Assembly: GCA_016290415.1 (NCBI GenBank)
Contig: JAEETP010000005.1
Coordinates: forward strand, 1-64,000
Length of the DNA stretch: 64,000 nt
Origin: Bacteroidales bacterium
Lineage (GTDB): Bacteria > Bacteroidota > Bacteroidia > Bacteroidales > UBA932
Reading direction: 5' to 3'
Shown here: positions 62,001 through 64,000 of the stretch, piece after piece
How the letters are laid out: each line of letters begins with the position of its first letter
How positions within the stretch are numbered: position 1 is the first letter of the stretch
Notes under the pieces: model-generated
Told to the model about the DNA's origin: nothing
The model's input: only the letters and a program-made list of their open reading frames with translations
The model's database searches: none
Position numbers and translations under genes: made by a program

Positions 62001-62858
62001 CTACAGATCTGAGTAGCTGGGGGAGAAAGTGTCGCCCAGGGAAGGGTCGCCGGTATTGTACCCTTTCTTGAGCCATTTTGCGCGTTGCGCAGAGGTGCCA
62101 TGGGTGAACGAATCGGGATAAGAACGGCCGTAGGTGTTCTTCTGGATGCGGTCGTCACCGATGGCAGCGGCTATATTCAGACCCTCTTCGATGTCACCCG
62201 GCTCCAGCGAACCAAAGCGCTTGTTGTCGTAGTAGGCCCAGATTCCGGCATAGAAGTCGGCCTGAAGTTCCAGACGTACGCTAAGCTGGTTGGCAGTCTT
62301 TTCGTTGCTGCGGGAGCGTTTCTGGTTGACCTGATTGAGGGTTCCGAGCAGATACTGCACGTGGTGGCCGACTTCGTGGGCAATGACGTATGCCCAGGCA
62401 AAGTCGCCGGTGGTGCCGAACTGCTTTTTCATATCCTTGAAGAAAGAGAGGTCAAGATACACGCTCTGGTCTGCACTGCAGTAGAATGGACCCGACTGGG
62501 ATGTGGCTCCGCCGCAACCCGACTGTACGCTGCCGTCGAAGATGACCAGTTTGGGAGGTGTGTATGTGAGACCGTTCTGCTTGAATATCTGCGTCCAAAC
62601 ATCCTCTGTGCCCGCCATAATGATGGAGGCAAAATCGTAGAGTTCCTGGTCTTCTGCGTTGGCTTCAGTGGTCTGGGTAGTTGTGATGTCACCGTAATCC
62701 ATATTCTGGAGCACTGCGGAGGGATCCTGCCCTGTAAGCATCCAGATGAGACCTGCTATAATGAGGCCGCCCAGTCCGAGGCCGCCCGCTGCGACCGCTC
62801 CACCACCGCGACGGCGGTCCTCTACATTAGAACTTTTTCTTCTTCCTTCTAGTTGCAT
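62001..62858 (-). CDS. Neutral zinc metallopeptidase, YpfJ family
   Basis: This 285-residue protein has a short basic N-terminus, a membrane helix (about 25-45; glycine-rich then LIIAGLIWML) and an extracytoplasmic peptidase domain. The zinc site is HEVGHH (in AYVIAHEVGHHVQYLLG), with the GCGGATSQSGPFYCSADQSVYLD segment typical of the family. The natural substrate is unknown. The ATG at 62858 is preferred to 62906 because a -7 box TATATTTG (minus, 62884-62891) lies between. Confidence 0.9.
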   Translation of the reverse strand: MQLEGRRKSSNVEDRRRGGGAVAAGGLGLGGLIIAGLIWMLTGQDPSAVLQNMDYGDITTTQTTEANAEDQELYDFASIIMAGTEDVWTQIFKQNGLTYTPPKLVIFDGSVQSGCGGATSQSGPFYCSADQSVYLDLSFFKDMKKQFGTTGDFAWAYVIAHEVGHHVQYLLGTLNQVNQKRSRSNEKTANQLSVRLELQADFYAGIWAYYDNKRFGSLEPGDIEEGLNIAAAIGDDRIQKNTYGRSYPDSFTHGTSAQRAKWLKKGYNTGDPSLGDTFSPSYSDL

Positions 62859-62883
62859 AGCTTTAGTTATTTGATTGATTAGA

Positions 62884-62918
62884 CAAATATAATTATTTCG
62901 ATACAAATATTATCTTCG
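62884..62918. promoter_or_regulatory. Divergent -7 boxes (metallopeptidase, acyl-CoA synthetase)
   Basis: TATATTTG on the minus strand (62884-62891) serves the metallopeptidase. TATCTTCG on the plus strand (62911-62918), a one-base variant, lies 24 bp before the ATG at 62943. Confidence 0.45.
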
Positions 62919-62942
62919 TGGCGGAAATAATAGTCGCCATTT

Positions 62943-64000
62943 ATGTTTCACGAACTCTCGCAGGAAGATAATTTTGTAAGGAGATTTGTCGGTTCGGCAA
63001 AGCGCTGCTGGAATTCTCCGGCGCTGGACGATTACCGTGTCAGTTCGATAACATACGGCGGTTTGATGGCCGATATCGAGCGCCTGCAGATTCTCTGGCG
63101 CGCATCCGGCCTTCACAAGGGCGACAAGATAGCCCTAAACGCCCGCAGCAGCGCAGCCTGGGCAAAAGTCTTTATGGCGGCTCAGATTGGCGGCTATGTC
63201 TCGGTCCAGATCTTCAAAGGATTCACCCCGGCCGATACGATGGGGCTGGTGATTCATAGCGGCTCCCGCATCCTGTATACAGAAAAGGCCATCTTCTGCA
63301 AGATGGATTTTGAAAAGATGCCGGAACTTATCGCGGCAATCGATGTCAATACCGGCGAACTGCTGGCCGGTCGTGGCGGTTTTGACGACGTTTTTGACAG
63401 GTTCGACGCTCTCTATGGAGATGTCCATCCGGACGGCTTGAAACCGGAAGATGTTATACTTCCGGAAATCGGACTGGACGACCTTTCGGCCATAATGTAC
63501 ACCTCTGGCTCCACCGGCAATCCCAAGGGGGTGATGCTTACCAACCGTAACATTTCGGCCAATCTGTATGCCATCGAGCGCCATTTCCCATACAGGGAAG
63601 GGGAATGCTATGTCAGCATCCTTCCGTTTTCCCATATATTCGGCATGGTATACGACATGCTGGTGCCATTGTCGCTGGGCATGCATCTGGTGATTCTGGG
63701 TGTGCCCCCGGCTCCCGCCAATCTTATTCCGGTCATGAACGTATACAGGCCGCACGTCTTTTTTGCCGTGCCGCTGGTATTGGAAAAGCTGGCGGACGCT
63801 ACAGTTGGCGCTTACCTCAAGGGCGAGGCCCTGCCAAACTGGAACGACCTTCACAACATCTTTATGCAGGCTCTGGGCGGTAATGTGGAACTTTTTGCCA
63901 GCGGCGGTGCAGCTGTCGATGAAAATCTTGAGAAGTTGCTCGTCCGGAAACTCAAGGTCCCCTTCATTACCGGTTATGGCATGACGGAGGCGGCTCCGAC
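62943..64000 (+). CDS. AMP-binding long-chain acyl-CoA synthetase-like protein, 5' part
   Basis: This frame is open from ATG 62943 to the window edge (352 codons, no stop). It encodes an adenylate-forming enzyme that would activate a fatty acid with ATP and CoA. It shows the AMP-binding P-loop YTSGSTGNPKGVML (near residue 183), the LPFSHIFGMVYD segment and the YGMTEAAP motif at the very edge. Bacteroidota often carry such FadD-like proteins; the acid used is unknown. The C-terminal hinge and lid domain lie outside the window. Confidence 0.88.
   Translation, partial: MFHELSQEDNFVRRFVGSAKRCWNSPALDDYRVSSITYGGLMADIERLQILWRASGLHKGDKIALNARSSAAWAKVFMAAQIGGYVSVQIFKGFTPADTMGLVIHSGSRILYTEKAIFCKMDFEKMPELIAAIDVNTGELLAGRGGFDDVFDRFDALYGDVHPDGLKPEDVILPEIGLDDLSAIMYTSGSTGNPKGVMLTNRNISANLYAIERHFPYREGECYVSILPFSHIFGMVYDMLVPLSLGMHLVILGVPPAPANLIPVMNVYRPHVFFAVPLVLEKLADATVGAYLKGEALPNWNDLHNIFMQALGGNVELFASGGAAVDENLEKLLVRKLKVPFITGYGMTEAAP

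Overview
The window is a piece of chromosome from a member of the Bacteroidales (phylum Bacteroidota). The evidence is a SusC/SusD pair, a type V (FimA/Mfa-like) fimbrial operon, several Bacteroidota families (DUF4301, DUF4890, DUF3467, DUF5018, DUF3575), many Bacteroidota-type promoters (TTTG, about 19 bp, TAnnTTTG) and weak or absent Shine-Dalgarno sequences. The base composition looks moderately GC-rich. A Rikenellaceae/Alistipes-like origin is plausible, but no rRNA or other decisive marker is present. Coding density is high. No gap without a gene exceeds 300 bp; the largest (33913-34161) holds a probable 6S RNA. I see no prophage, insertion sequence with a transposase, CRISPR array or rRNA.

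Layout. 1-5.9 kb: 3' end of leuA, a nucleoside phosphorylase, an AGCS symporter, a carboxypeptidase-regulatory-domain protein, a low-molecular-weight phosphatase and a Spy/CpxP-like DUF4890 protein. 6.0-16.1 kb: one operon of a tricorn-like S41 protease, SusC, SusD and two lipoproteins, best read as a peptide uptake and digestion locus. 16.1-22.0 kb: a tightly packed leftward operon lysC-dapB-dapA-ddh-MFS-murQ joining meso-diaminopimelate synthesis by the dehydrogenase route with MurNAc-6-phosphate recycling. 22.1-30.2 kb: a sugar isomerase-like lipoprotein with a cysteine-rich tail, gdhA, a Ca/Na antiporter, a DUF819 transporter and a large outer-membrane barrel. 30.3-39.3 kb: a PEP/pyruvate-binding protein with two receiver-like domains, a coiled-coil protein, zapA, 6S RNA, rny, DUF3467, a CDF metal exporter, DUF4301 and a HAD phosphatase. 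39.3-44.0 kb: a DUF2207 membrane protein and two beta-helix glycosidase-like proteins. 44.0-54.7 kb: maf, valS, tatA, tatC, an ABC-F ATPase, rlmB, a DUF2807 protein, ansA, tRNA-Glu and gltX. 54.7-60.2 kb: a membrane LytTR regulator and a four-gene fimbrial operon. 60.4-64.0 kb: a CobW-family GTPase, a YegP-like protein, a zinc metallopeptidase and the 5' part of an acyl-CoA synthetase.

The least ordinary signals are: (1) a ~100-bp palindromic element present four times, each time exactly between two convergent genes, with stem arms that differ between copies but stay complementary; (2) a palindromic repeat inserted in frame inside the ABC-F gene; (3) the lysC-to-murQ operon; (4) the 12-cysteine tail on an isomerase-like lipoprotein; (5) the double receiver-like PEP-binding protein; (6) the fimbrial operon with its adjacent LytTR gene and repeated TTTCCGTTT boxes. 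All functional calls rest on recognising motifs and families by eye; no database search was run.
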